Part shown: piece after piece, positions 8,313 to 15,863 of the stretch
Layout: each line of letters begins with the position of its first letter
Position numbering within the stretch: the stretch's first letter is position 1
From: Rhodospirillaceae bacterium
GTDB taxonomy: Bacteria > Pseudomonadota > Alphaproteobacteria > MPNO01 > UBA2964
Reading direction: 5' to 3'
Assembly (NCBI GenBank): GCA_018660305.1
Contig: JABJKO010000170.1
Span: forward strand, 1-28,399
Length of the DNA stretch: 28,399 nucleotides
The notes under the pieces: model-generated
Database searches by the model: none
Told to the model about the DNA's origin: nothing
What the model saw: the letters and a program-made list of their open reading frames with translations, nothing else
Position numbers and translations under genes: made by a program

Positions 8313-9170
8313 TTATGCCGCCACGTCGATGCGGCCGCGTTCCGGGCGGACGCCCTGGATAACGTTACGCCGCAGCAGGCGCCGCTCTGAATCGGGAAAA
8401 TCGGTGCGCGCATGGTTTAGGCAGCGATTGTCCCACATGACGAAATCGCCCAGCGACCAGACATGCTCGTAATACAACTCCGGCTTTTCCGAATGATCGA
8501 ACAGATAATTGAGAATCTCGTCGCTTTCCGCCTCGGGCAGCCCGTTGATGGCCATGGTCAGCAACCGGCTGACAAATAACGCGGTGCGCCCGGTCTCGTT
8601 ATGTTCGATAAAAACCGGGTGGGAAAACTCCCCTGAATAAGTCCCCATATGCTGGCCACGCTGAACGGTACCGGAATAGTAGCGCTGCAGCGCGGTGCAG
8701 TCGGACAGCTTGCGTTTCAGATCGTCGGGCAGTGTTTCGTACGCCTTATACATATTGGCGAAGAGGGTATTGCCGCCGATGGACGGCAGCTCGACAGCGT
8801 AGAGCATGGAATAATTGTAGGGATGCTCGTCATAGGCGCCGTCGGTGTGAAACATCATCTCGCCATCGGGCAGAGAGCCGATGGGCTTGCCGCCCTCGCG
8901 AATATTGCTGACCAGCATGATCGATTTGTCGGCGACATCTTTTTCCGGCCGCGTCTCATAACGGTCGCGTTTGGGAAATTCGCCCCACAGGCGCGCGAAA
9001 CGAATCTGCTCGTCCTCGGTCAGATCCTGATCCGGAAAAACCAGCACCTGATGGTCCATCCAGGCTGTATGGATCGCCGCGACAATGTCGCGATCCAGTT
9101 CCTGGCTCAAATCCACTCCCGTGATCCTGGCACCGGTCGCCGCGCCTGTCGGCTCAACTTTCATATTCAT
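8313..9170 (-). CDS. TauD/TfdA Fe(II)/2-oxoglutarate dioxygenase, paralogue 2 of 4
   Basis: A 285-residue paralogue. An in-frame extension to 9296 exists but would overlap the upstream gene and shows no family homology, so the start is placed at 9170 (MNMKVEPTG), just after AAGGAGTAAGGA; the ATG two codons later is an equal alternative. Iron ligands appear in FHTDGAYDEHPY and CLNHARTDFPDSERRLLRRN. It differs from paralogues 3 and 4 in the strand between the N-terminal domain and the iron motif (KRDRYETRPEKDVADKS) and in the Tyr-rich insert YYSGTVQRGQHMGTYSGEF, regions likely to shape the substrate pocket. The gap to paralogue 1 is 14 bp. Substrate unknown. Confidence 0.95.
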   Translation of the reverse strand: MNMKVEPTGAATGARITGVDLSQELDRDIVAAIHTAWMDHQVLVFPDQDLTEDEQIRFARLWGEFPKRDRYETRPEKDVADKSIMLVSNIREGGKPIGSLPDGEMMFHTDGAYDEHPYNYSMLYAVELPSIGGNTLFANMYKAYETLPDDLKRKLSDCTALQRYYSGTVQRGQHMGTYSGEFSHPVFIEHNETGRTALFVSRLLTMAINGLPEAESDEILNYLFDHSEKPELYYEHVWSLGDFVMWDNRCLNHARTDFPDSERRLLRRNVIQGVRPERGRIDVAA

Positions 9171-9184
9171 ATTTTCCTTACTCC

Positions 9185-10060
9185 TTACGCCGCCCGCACC
9201 GCATGGGCCGCCTCGGGCCGCACGCCCTGCACGGTGGTCCGCCGTAACAGGCGCCGCTCGCCGGCAGAAAAATCTGTCCGCGCATGATTGAGGCACCGGT
9301 TGTCCCAGATCACGAAATCTCCCGGCGTCCAGATATGCTCGTAAACAAATTCCGGCTTTTCAACATGGTCCAGCAGCCGATCGAGAATTTCATTGCCTTC
9401 CGCTTCGGGCAAGTCCTTGAGGCAGGTGGTCAGCAGACGGCTGACATACAGCACGGTGCGGCCGGTTTCTTCATGGGCGGTAAACACCGGATGGGCGAAT
9501 GCATCATCCACCCTTGTGATGGCCAGGGTCTCCAAAATCTCCGGAGTAACGTGCCGGCCGGCATAATAGCCGTGCTGCGCTTCAACATGGGCGAGCCGTT
9601 CTTTTAAATCGGCCGGCAGCGCGTCATAAGCTTTGTAAAGGTTGGCGAACAGTGTGTTACCGCCCGACGATGGCACGTCCAGCGCATAGAGCATGGTGTA
9701 ACGATAGGGGTGCTCATCATACTGCCCGTCGGAATGGAACATCATGTCGCCGTCCGGCAGCGACCCGATCGGCTCGCCATTTTCGCGGATGTTTGAGATC
9801 AGCATGATGGAATCATGGGCCCGGCGGCCTTCTTCCCGGCGTCCGGCATAGCGCGCGCGCAGCGGCATCTCACCCCAATGGGTGGCGAAGCGGATCTGAT
9901 CCGCCTCGGTCATTTTCTGGCCGGGGAACACCAGCACCTGATAATCGAGCCAGGCGCGATGGATCGCCGCGTAGCACGCATCATCCAGCTCCTGACCGAG
10001 ATCAACGCCGGTAATCCGGGCGCCGGCCGGAGCCTCCAAAGGGTCTACCTTCAGGGTCAA
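9185..10060 (-). CDS. TauD/TfdA Fe(II)/2-oxoglutarate dioxygenase, paralogue 1 of 4
   Basis: A 291-residue paralogue and the first gene of the four-gene operon. It starts with TTG at 10060; the choice is supported by AAGGAGG (plus-strand complement at 10069-10075) eight bases upstream and by the family start MTLKVDPLEAPAGARITG. Iron ligands lie in FHSDGQYDEHPY and CLNHARTDFSAGERRLLRRT. It carries its own insert (YYAGRHVTPEILETLAITR) where the others differ, again near the expected substrate pocket. A candidate promoter lies at 10112-10140. It is divergent from the OCD-MarR genes, so the MarR protein is a plausible but unproven regulator. Substrate unknown. Confidence 0.95.
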   Translation of the reverse strand: MTLKVDPLEAPAGARITGVDLGQELDDACYAAIHRAWLDYQVLVFPGQKMTEADQIRFATHWGEMPLRARYAGRREEGRRAHDSIMLISNIRENGEPIGSLPDGDMMFHSDGQYDEHPYRYTMLYALDVPSSGGNTLFANLYKAYDALPADLKERLAHVEAQHGYYAGRHVTPEILETLAITRVDDAFAHPVFTAHEETGRTVLYVSRLLTTCLKDLPEAEGNEILDRLLDHVEKPEFVYEHIWTPGDFVIWDNRCLNHARTDFSAGERRLLRRTTVQGVRPEAAHAVRAA

Positions 10061-10111
10061 GGGTGAGGCCTCCTTATTTGCTCTTGCTCTACCGCTTTCC
10101 CAACGGACACC

Positions 10112-10140
10112 AGTATAGGGGATCGGACCTCAGCTATAAA
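10112..10140 (-). promoter_or_regulatory. Candidate sigma70-like promoter for the dioxygenase operon
   Basis: On the minus strand TTTATA (10140-10135) and TATACT (10117-10112) are separated by 17 bases. They match 4 of 6 and 5 of 6 of the consensus. A start near 10105 would leave a leader of about 45 nt that contains the strong AAGGAGG ribosome site. It is sequence-based only. Confidence 0.4.
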
Positions 10141-10173
10141 GTATCCTGCCATGACTGCGTTTGCGGCGAATAG

Positions 10174-10281
10174 CCCCACCCACCCTAACCTTCCCCCTCA
10201 CGGGGGAAGGGAATATAAGCCGGGATTTCGGTCTGTGTTCCCCCTCCCCTTCGAGGGAGGGAGTTAGGGGGAGGGGTGGTT
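10174..10281. repeat. Bipartite palindromic repeat, copy 3
   Basis: The left arm begins CCCCACCCACCCTAACC (10174) and forms a hairpin CTTCCCCCTCACGGGGGAAG. The right arm runs TTCCCCCTCCCCTTCGAGGG through GGGGGAGGGGTGG (10281). The right-arm core is identical to the same part of copy 4 at 28378-28399. It sits in the 323-bp divergent region between the dioxygenase operon and the OCD-MarR genes, upstream of the latter. Apart from this repeat and the candidate promoter at 10112-10140, I see no further feature in that gap. Confidence 0.85.
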
Positions 10282-10383
10282 ACTTGGGTATGGGAATGCT
10301 GCGGCTGGCTTGCCTCGACCGACCCTGAACCGTAAGTTGGCGCTGAAAAACAAACACATATGTCTAACGGGAGACCATGTTCC

Positions 10384-11478
10384 ATGAATGACGACCGCAG
10401 GAACCGCAACGCCGTAACCTTTCTCGGCCCCGACGAGATCAAGGGCCTGATTTCCATGGAGGAAGCTGTCGCCGCAATTGAGCAGGGCTATCGCGAGGCC
10501 GATGAATTTCCCATCGGCAATGCGCCGCGCCGGCGGGTACATTCGCCCGAGGGCGTCCGGGTCTCCAACTTCCCGGGCGGCATCCCGGGGCTTGGCGTCA
10601 TCGGGTCGCTGACCCGCGGCGAGATGGTCAGCCATGAAGGCGAAAACCAAAGCTATCCCTACCGCGAGCACCCGGTCTATCTGCTGTGGAATTCAAAGAC
10701 CGCCAAGCTGGACGGCATGATGATGGGCGAAATCTTCGATGACCGGACCGGTTTCACCAGCATCATGGCGTTTCGCACCGGCGCCACTACCGGCGTCGGG
10801 GTCAAGGCCTTGTCGCGGGAGGATTCGAAAGTGTTCGGGCTGTTCGGCTCCGGTGGCCAGGCGGTCAACAAGATCCTCGCCATCAACGCGGTGCGCGATA
10901 TCGAGAAGGTCAAGGTGTTCAGCCGCAACCCGGAGAACCGCATCGCCTTTTGCGAAATGATGGCGCCCATGATCGGCAAGGAGGTGGTCCCGGTGGAAAC
11001 CCCCGAAGAGGTCATCAAGGGCTCCGACGTGGTGATCTCGGCGACCGATTCCAACGTGCCGGTCTTCGACGGCTCTCTGATCGAACCGGGACAGCATGTG
11101 GTGACGGTTGTGGGCTCCAACAGCGCGCTGGTGGAAGGCGGCTGGCTCAAGAGCGGCCGGCGCGAAAACGACGATGAGCTGGTGCGCAAGGCCGACGTTA
11201 TCGTGGTCAATCATCTCGAATCGGTGGTCATGGAAAAGCAGGCCGGGCTGTACGATCCCATACAGCAGGGCATCATCACCGAAGACGACATCCATGCGCT
11301 GGGCGCGGTACTGTCCGGCGCCCATCCGGGCCGCACCAGCGACGAACAGATCACCTACCATTTCAACAATAACGGCACCGCCGCCGCCGATATGGCGCTC
11401 GCCAAAATCGTGTTCGATCGGGCCAGGGAAGACGGCCGTGGCACGGAGATCGACATTCCGGTTCCCGGTATGCAATAA
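10384..11478 (+). CDS. Ornithine cyclodeaminase / mu-crystallin family protein, long form
   Basis: A 364-residue OCD-family protein. The start is set at 10384 because GGGAG lies ten bases upstream; an ATG at 10360 is in frame but has no ribosome site. The family segment FRTGATTGVG (130-139) and Rossmann loop GLFGSGGQA (152-160) are clear. Compared with the homologue at 2070, it has an insertion around residues 78-105 (SHEGENQSYPYREHP) and the usual active-site Lys of GVK reads Ile in GVIGSL, so the chemistry may differ. The MarR gene starts 6 bp after its stop, so the two form an operon divergent from the dioxygenases. It might reduce or deaminate an imine or amino-acid intermediate; the substrate is unknown. 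Confidence 0.9.
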   Translation: MNDDRRNRNAVTFLGPDEIKGLISMEEAVAAIEQGYREADEFPIGNAPRRRVHSPEGVRVSNFPGGIPGLGVIGSLTRGEMVSHEGENQSYPYREHPVYLLWNSKTAKLDGMMMGEIFDDRTGFTSIMAFRTGATTGVGVKALSREDSKVFGLFGSGGQAVNKILAINAVRDIEKVKVFSRNPENRIAFCEMMAPMIGKEVVPVETPEEVIKGSDVVISATDSNVPVFDGSLIEPGQHVVTVVGSNSALVEGGWLKSGRRENDDELVRKADVIVVNHLESVVMEKQAGLYDPIQQGIITEDDIHALGAVLSGAHPGRTSDEQITYHFNNNGTAAADMALAKIVFDRAREDGRGTEIDIPVPGMQ

Positions 11479-11484
11479 GCACCC

Positions 11485-11976
11485 ATGAGTTCACCGCCCC
11501 ATACAGCCGAAAGCCCGTACGCCACCGACAACCGGGTTTTGGAGGATCAGCCCGACGATCTGTTGTCGGAAATCCATGTGCTCGCCAATCTGATCGCGCG
11601 GGCCTTTTCGGGGCAGTTGGAGGCGGCGTTTGGCGTCTCGGTGCCGGAATGGCGCGTTCTTCTGACCCTGGCGCGCCACCCGGGCCTGACAGCCGCCGAG
11701 ATTACCAACCGGTGGGCCATGGACAAGATGGCCATCAGCCGTGCCATTCAGCGGCTGGAGGCGGACGGCCGCATTCGCCGCGACCGCAACCCCGACGACC
11801 GGCGAAGTTTCAGCCTGTTACTGACCGAGGATGGCCGCCAGCTTCACGCCACCATCCTGCCGGTAGCCAACGAGCGCTACCATGCCTTCCTGTCCTGTCT
11901 GTCGAAGGAGGAGCAGACGTCACTGCGACAGTCTATGGACAAGTTGATCGCCCACGCGGAAACCCTGCGCGACTGA
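11485..11976 (+). CDS. MarR family transcriptional regulator
   Basis: A 163-residue MarR-type winged-helix regulator. Such dimers bind palindromic operators and often release DNA when an aromatic or acidic ligand binds. The helix-turn-helix and wing lie in LTAAEITNRWAMDKMAISRA followed by IQRLEADGRI and RDRNPDDRRSFSLLLTEDG, flanked by N- and C-terminal dimerisation helices. The gene follows the long OCD gene by 6 bp, so the pair is co-transcribed. By position it probably controls its own operon and perhaps the divergent dioxygenase quartet, or the downstream MFS gene. It is the only evident DNA-binding regulator in the window. Confidence 0.95.
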   Translation: MSSPPHTAESPYATDNRVLEDQPDDLLSEIHVLANLIARAFSGQLEAAFGVSVPEWRVLLTLARHPGLTAAEITNRWAMDKMAISRAIQRLEADGRIRRDRNPDDRRSFSLLLTEDGRQLHATILPVANERYHAFLSCLSKEEQTSLRQSMDKLIAHAETLRD

Positions 11977-12049
11977 CGTTTCGAGATTTCATCGCCTCAT
12001 GCAATTTTGTTAGATGACGCCTGCAACGCTCGCCCCGGTGGATGTGCCG

Positions 12050-12058
12050 TGCTATAAA
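12050..12058 (+). promoter_or_regulatory. Candidate extended -10 promoter for the MFS gene
   Basis: TGC immediately followed by TATAAA (12053-12058) fits an extended -10 element, with no clear -35. A start near 12065 would give a leader of about 35 nt before the ATG at 12100. This suggests the MFS gene is not solely dependent on read-through from the MarR gene 123 bp upstream. Confidence 0.35.
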
Positions 12059-12099
12059 TTTTCGTAGCGACCCGAAAGTATCCAGACGAAATCTCCTTC

Positions 12100-13383
12100 A
12101 TGGCAGACACCGCCCAGCCTGACCGCGCGGCCGACGAAAAGCCGCAATCCTTTGCCGCCATGCGGCATCCCGGCGCGCGCGCCTATCTGATTGGTGGGGC
12201 GCTGGCCATGATGGCCGACAGCATCGAGCATGTGATCAGCTACTGGATGATCTACGAGAAGTTCCACTCGCCCATGCTGGGCGGATTCGCCATCCTGTCG
12301 CACTGGTTGCCGTTCCTGCTGTTTTCGTTCTGGGCCGGCTCGCTGGCCGACCGGTTCGATCCGCGCCGTGTGATCCAATGGGGCATGGTGCTGTTCATGC
12401 TGGTCTCATTGGGCTGGGGCGTGCTGTTTCTCACCGATTCGCTTCAAATGTGGCACGCCGCCGTCCTGCTGACCATTCACGGTCTGGCCGGCGTGCTGTG
12501 GGCGCCGGCGGGACAGCTTCTGGTCCATGACATCGTCGGCGGCAAACAGCTGCAAAGTGCCATCCGCACACAGGCGACCACCCGAACGCTTGGACTTCTT
12601 CTGGGCCCCGCCATCGGCGGCGGGCTGATGGTCTGGCTGGGACCAACCTATGGCATTTTCATCAACGTTCTGATCTATCTGCCGCTCACCATCTGGCTGT
12701 GGAAGGCGCCCTATGGCCCCGCCTTTCGCAAGGAAGAACGGCCGGCGGCAAACAAGCTGGGCGGCTTCGCCGATATCCTGGCCACGTTCGCCGCCATCAA
12801 GGGAACCCCGGTGATCATCACCATGATCGCCATCGCCGGTGTCTCCTCCTTTGTGGTCGGCAACGCCTATCAGGGGCAGATGCCGGCCTTTGCGGAAGCC
12901 CTCGGCTATGGCGATGCGGGATTGTTCTACAGCCTGCTGTTCACCGCCAACGCGGCAGGCGCGATCACCGCTGGCATAGTGCTGGAAACCGGCGGGTTTC
13001 AGTCGGCCCGACCCAAGCCGGTCTTTATCATGGTTCTTCTGTGGTGCGCCGCCATGGCCGGATTCGCCGCCACCAAGAGCTATCCGCTGGCCTTCCTCCT
13101 GCTGTTCATGGCCGGTTTCCTGAACCTCTCCTTCAGCTCCATGTCGCGGGCGCTGGTGCAACTCAACTCGCCGCCGGCCATCCGCGGCCGGGTGATCGGG
13201 CTCTACAACATGTCTGATCTCGGCCTGCGCTCGTTCAGCGGCATGACCGTCGGCTTTGGCGGCAGCCTGATCGGCATCCACTGGTCGCTGGGCCTGTCGG
13301 CGGCGGTCTTGTTTGTGGTGGTCGTCGCCATGATGATCGCCATGCTGCGGCGCATTCCGCCGGAGACCGCCTCCGACGGCTGA
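12100..13383 (+). CDS. MFS transporter (EntS-like)
   Basis: A 427-residue integral inner-membrane protein of the major facilitator superfamily, most like the EntS/macrolide-efflux type of proton-driven exporters. About twelve hydrophobic segments are readable. The loop 2-3 signature appears as GSLADRFDPRRVI, and a matching loop in the second half reads LNSPPAIRGRVIGLYNM. The C-terminus is cytoplasmic and short. It lies downstream of MarR, which commonly controls efflux pumps, and 89 bp before the reductive-dehalogenase-like gene. Export or import of a pathway compound is plausible; the direction and substrate are not shown by sequence. Confidence 0.93.
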   Translation: MADTAQPDRAADEKPQSFAAMRHPGARAYLIGGALAMMADSIEHVISYWMIYEKFHSPMLGGFAILSHWLPFLLFSFWAGSLADRFDPRRVIQWGMVLFMLVSLGWGVLFLTDSLQMWHAAVLLTIHGLAGVLWAPAGQLLVHDIVGGKQLQSAIRTQATTRTLGLLLGPAIGGGLMVWLGPTYGIFINVLIYLPLTIWLWKAPYGPAFRKEERPAANKLGGFADILATFAAIKGTPVIITMIAIAGVSSFVVGNAYQGQMPAFAEALGYGDAGLFYSLLFTANAAGAITAGIVLETGGFQSARPKPVFIMVLLWCAAMAGFAATKSYPLAFLLLFMAGFLNLSFSSMSRALVQLNSPPAIRGRVIGLYNMSDLGLRSFSGMTVGFGGSLIGIHWSLGLSAAVLFVVVVAMMIAMLRRIPPETASDG

Positions 13384-13472
13384 ACCGCCCGGACCGATTA
13401 GACCGCCTCTACCCTCCTCTCGTGACATTGGGCTATGCTGAGAACCGTCAGTAGACCGCCGGGAGAAAAATC

Positions 13473-14429
13473 TTGAAAGGCATCGCCAACGTACGAGTCC
13501 AGGGCAAGGCCGAGCCCATATTGGGCAAACTATTGGAAGAAGCCGGACTGGACGAGCCGCCCCTGTGGAATCACCGGCCGCCCGAAACCCATGCGCGCCG
13601 GGCCCGCTGGGTGGAGCTGGGCAAAGTACGTGACGGGCCGGTCAATCCCAACCGCACGGAAATCACCGATATAGAGGCGACGACCGAGGCGCTTAAACAG
13701 ATGGCGCTTGATCTCGGCGCGACGGTCGTCGGGTGCGCCAGGCTAACACCGCTGATGGTCGCCAACGGACTGGAGCTTCCGCACGAGTACATTTTCTGTC
13801 TGGTGATCGGCGAAAATTACGATGTGGTCCTCGACGGGCCGCGCGCCATCGAGACCGAATCCACCATGACATACGTTCAGTGCGCGGAAATCTCCACCAA
13901 GCTGGCGGACCATGTGCGCGATCTCGGCTATTCCGCCATGGCCCATCACAATGGCGGCGACGACATCATGGCCCTGCCGGCACTTTACGCCGCCGGGTTC
14001 GGCGAGTTGGGAAAACATGGCAGCCTGATCCATCCCGAGCTGGGCGCCAGCTTCCGGCCCGGCTTCGTTACCACCACCATGCCCCTGGCACTGGACGAGC
14101 CGCTGCAATTCGGGGTTCAGGATATCTGTTCACGCTGCAATATATGCACCAACAATTGTCCCGCCGAGGCCATCCCGCCATCGGACGACTATGTGGTCAC
14201 CGAAGGGATCAAGCGGTGGATCACCGACGTGGCAAAATGCTACACGGTCTCGCGGCTGCGCGAGCAATATTGCCATATTTGCGTCGATGTCTGCCCGTAC
14301 GTGCACAAGGCCAATGGCGATAATCACAGGAAGGCGGTCTATAAGGAATACATGGGCATCCGCAAGAAAGTGGGCTACCGCACGCCCGCCTGGTGGCCCG
14401 ATAACCCACCGGATTCATTGAAGGATTAG
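13473..14429 (+). CDS. Reductive-dehalogenase-like double [4Fe-4S] protein, cytoplasmic
   Basis: A 318-residue protein with the core signature of the reductive dehalogenase (RdhA) superfamily. True members use cobalamin and two [4Fe-4S] clusters to remove halogens. The segment ELGKHGSLIHPELGASFRPG (178-197) resembles the cobalamin-domain block. Cluster 1 ligands are Cys219, 222, 225 and 229; cluster 2 follows the RdhA-type short pattern with Cys256, 267, 270 and 274. There is no Tat signal or membrane segment, unlike respiratory enzymes, and no fused flavin reductase domain. The TTG start at 13473 is supported by GGGAG seven bases before. It could instead be an epoxyqueuosine-reductase-type relative or act on another substrate. 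It sits between two MFS genes. Confidence 0.82.
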   Translation: MKGIANVRVQGKAEPILGKLLEEAGLDEPPLWNHRPPETHARRARWVELGKVRDGPVNPNRTEITDIEATTEALKQMALDLGATVVGCARLTPLMVANGLELPHEYIFCLVIGENYDVVLDGPRAIETESTMTYVQCAEISTKLADHVRDLGYSAMAHHNGGDDIMALPALYAAGFGELGKHGSLIHPELGASFRPGFVTTTMPLALDEPLQFGVQDICSRCNICTNNCPAEAIPPSDDYVVTEGIKRWITDVAKCYTVSRLREQYCHICVDVCPYVHKANGDNHRKAVYKEYMGIRKKVGYRTPAWWPDNPPDSLKD

Positions 14430-14436
14430 TCGCCGG

Positions 14437-15702
14437 TCAGGGAGCCCCGGACACTTTCTCCAACGCCTCGGCGAGGCGGTCCTGACGGCTTCGGGCCCAG
14501 ATCCAGACCAGCAGGCAGACCACGGCGCCGCCAGCGATGGGGATCTGGAATCCAACGAACTCCGCGATGGACCCCATCATGAGGGCGCCAAAGGCCGGGC
14601 ATCCCCGCGTGCAGATGATGTAGACGCTGCTGACACGGCCGCGCACCGACTCGTCCACCGAGGCCTGCATCAATGACAGCTCGACAACGCCGATCACCAC
14701 CAGCGCATATCCGCCGACCAGCGTGCAAAGGAGAGCGAACCAGAAAATATTGGTGGCGGCGAAACCAAACACTGTGATGCTCATGACCAATATGGTGAAC
14801 ACCATCTTTTTTGTCAGCCCGACGACACCGCTATAGGTCGCCAGGACCACGCTGCCGATAAGCGCGCCGACCCCCTGGGTGGAGGTAAACCAGGAAATAC
14901 CGACCCTGCCCATATCGAACACCTGGTCGGAAAATCCGGCAAACAAATCGGTAAAGGGTCTGCCAAACAGCGACGTCATAACCAGGATAACGATCAGCGG
15001 CACCAGACCGGGGTGATTTCGGATGTAACGAAAACCCTCTGCCAGTTCACCGGGCACCTCACGCAGGGGCTTGTTCTCCCTTACCTTCAGCGGCTGCACC
15101 AGATTTACCCAGCACAGGGCCACGATGAATACGATATCGGCAAACACCGTGAAGCTGATGGCCAGTTGGACTCCCTGACCTTCCCATTGAGCCAGCATGA
15201 GACCGGCAAGAGCCGGTCCTCCGAGACGAGCGATACTGAAGCACACGGAATTGATGCTGATGGCCGATGTCAGTGAGTCCGGCCCCACCAGCGAGGGAAC
15301 GATGGAAACCCGCAGCGGATAGTTGAAGGCCAGGACACACCCGTTGGCGAAAACCAGCGACAGCAGGATGTATTCGTTCATATGCCCGGCGAAGACGATA
15401 CCGGCGATAAACGCCGACAATATGCCGGACAAGGCAATGTAGCTTCGCAGGGACCAGAGCGGGTTCAACCGGTCAGCCATGACCCCGCCGACCGGCCCCA
15501 GAACGACGATTGGGAACAGATCAACGAACGCCATGATTCCCAGCCAGAAGGGCGAATGGGTCAGCTCCCAGGTCAACACCTGAACGCCGATCCGCTGGGT
15601 CCACAGGCCGAATTGCGAGACAAAATTCCCCGCCATGTAATTGCGGAAATTGGGAATGCTCAGCGTTCGGTGAATTTCCGCGAAGCGGGATTGCTCAGCC
15701 AT
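14437..15702 (-). CDS. MFS transporter
   Basis: A 421-residue inner-membrane major facilitator protein with roughly twelve hydrophobic segments. The loop 2-3 signature is GGVMADRLNPLWSL and the later VDESVRGRVSSVYII corresponds to the second-half loop. It belongs to the same broad EntS/MFS_3-type group as the protein at 12100 but is clearly not a recent copy. It converges on the reductive-dehalogenase-like gene with only 7 bp between stops, leaving no room for a bidirectional terminator. It is divergent from the hydroxyacid dehydrogenase gene. Substrate unknown. Confidence 0.93.
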   Translation of the reverse strand: MAEQSRFAEIHRTLSIPNFRNYMAGNFVSQFGLWTQRIGVQVLTWELTHSPFWLGIMAFVDLFPIVVLGPVGGVMADRLNPLWSLRSYIALSGILSAFIAGIVFAGHMNEYILLSLVFANGCVLAFNYPLRVSIVPSLVGPDSLTSAISINSVCFSIARLGGPALAGLMLAQWEGQGVQLAISFTVFADIVFIVALCWVNLVQPLKVRENKPLREVPGELAEGFRYIRNHPGLVPLIVILVMTSLFGRPFTDLFAGFSDQVFDMGRVGISWFTSTQGVGALIGSVVLATYSGVVGLTKKMVFTILVMSITVFGFAATNIFWFALLCTLVGGYALVVIGVVELSLMQASVDESVRGRVSSVYIICTRGCPAFGALMMGSIAEFVGFQIPIAGGAVVCLLVWIWARSRQDRLAEALEKVSGAP

Positions 15703-15780
15703 GCCCCTGCCAAACTGGAGAACCCGTGCGGAGAAAGACCGCGCGTTCTGCGGTCATCATACACCCCGGATCCGTGGCCG

Positions 15781-15817
15781 CCCATGGCCGGGAGAATCTT
15801 TGGGTTGCGGCCATGGG
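15781..15817. promoter_or_regulatory. 10-bp inverted repeat in the divergent MFS / hydroxyacid dehydrogenase region
   Basis: CCCATGGCCG (15781-15790) and CGGCCATGGG (15808-15817) are perfect inverted repeats with a 17-nt spacer. They lie 79 bp from the MFS start and 47 bp from the dehydrogenase start. The centre-to-centre distance of 27 bp is close to two and a half helical turns, so it could be an operator or an mRNA hairpin in the dehydrogenase leader. No promoter boxes are convincing nearby. Confidence 0.45.
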
Positions 15818-15863
15818 AAATTCATTGGACCCTCGGGACAGAAACCCTCCGGGAGCCAGAACC

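Noticed and set aside
6569..9287. Three long plus-strand frames antisense to the dioxygenase genes (6569-7543, 7540-8472, 8649-9287)
   Set aside because: They resemble each other only because the sense genes are paralogues; no domain or ribosome site supports them.
9171..9296. N-terminal extension of dioxygenase paralogue 2
   Set aside because: It lies inside the upstream gene, is Arg/Ala/Gly-rich and not seen in the other three paralogues; a good ribosome site precedes 9170.
12406..13428. Minus-strand frame of 340 codons opposite the MFS gene
   Set aside because: Hydrophilic His/Gln/Gly-rich translation, typical of the complement of a membrane-protein gene.
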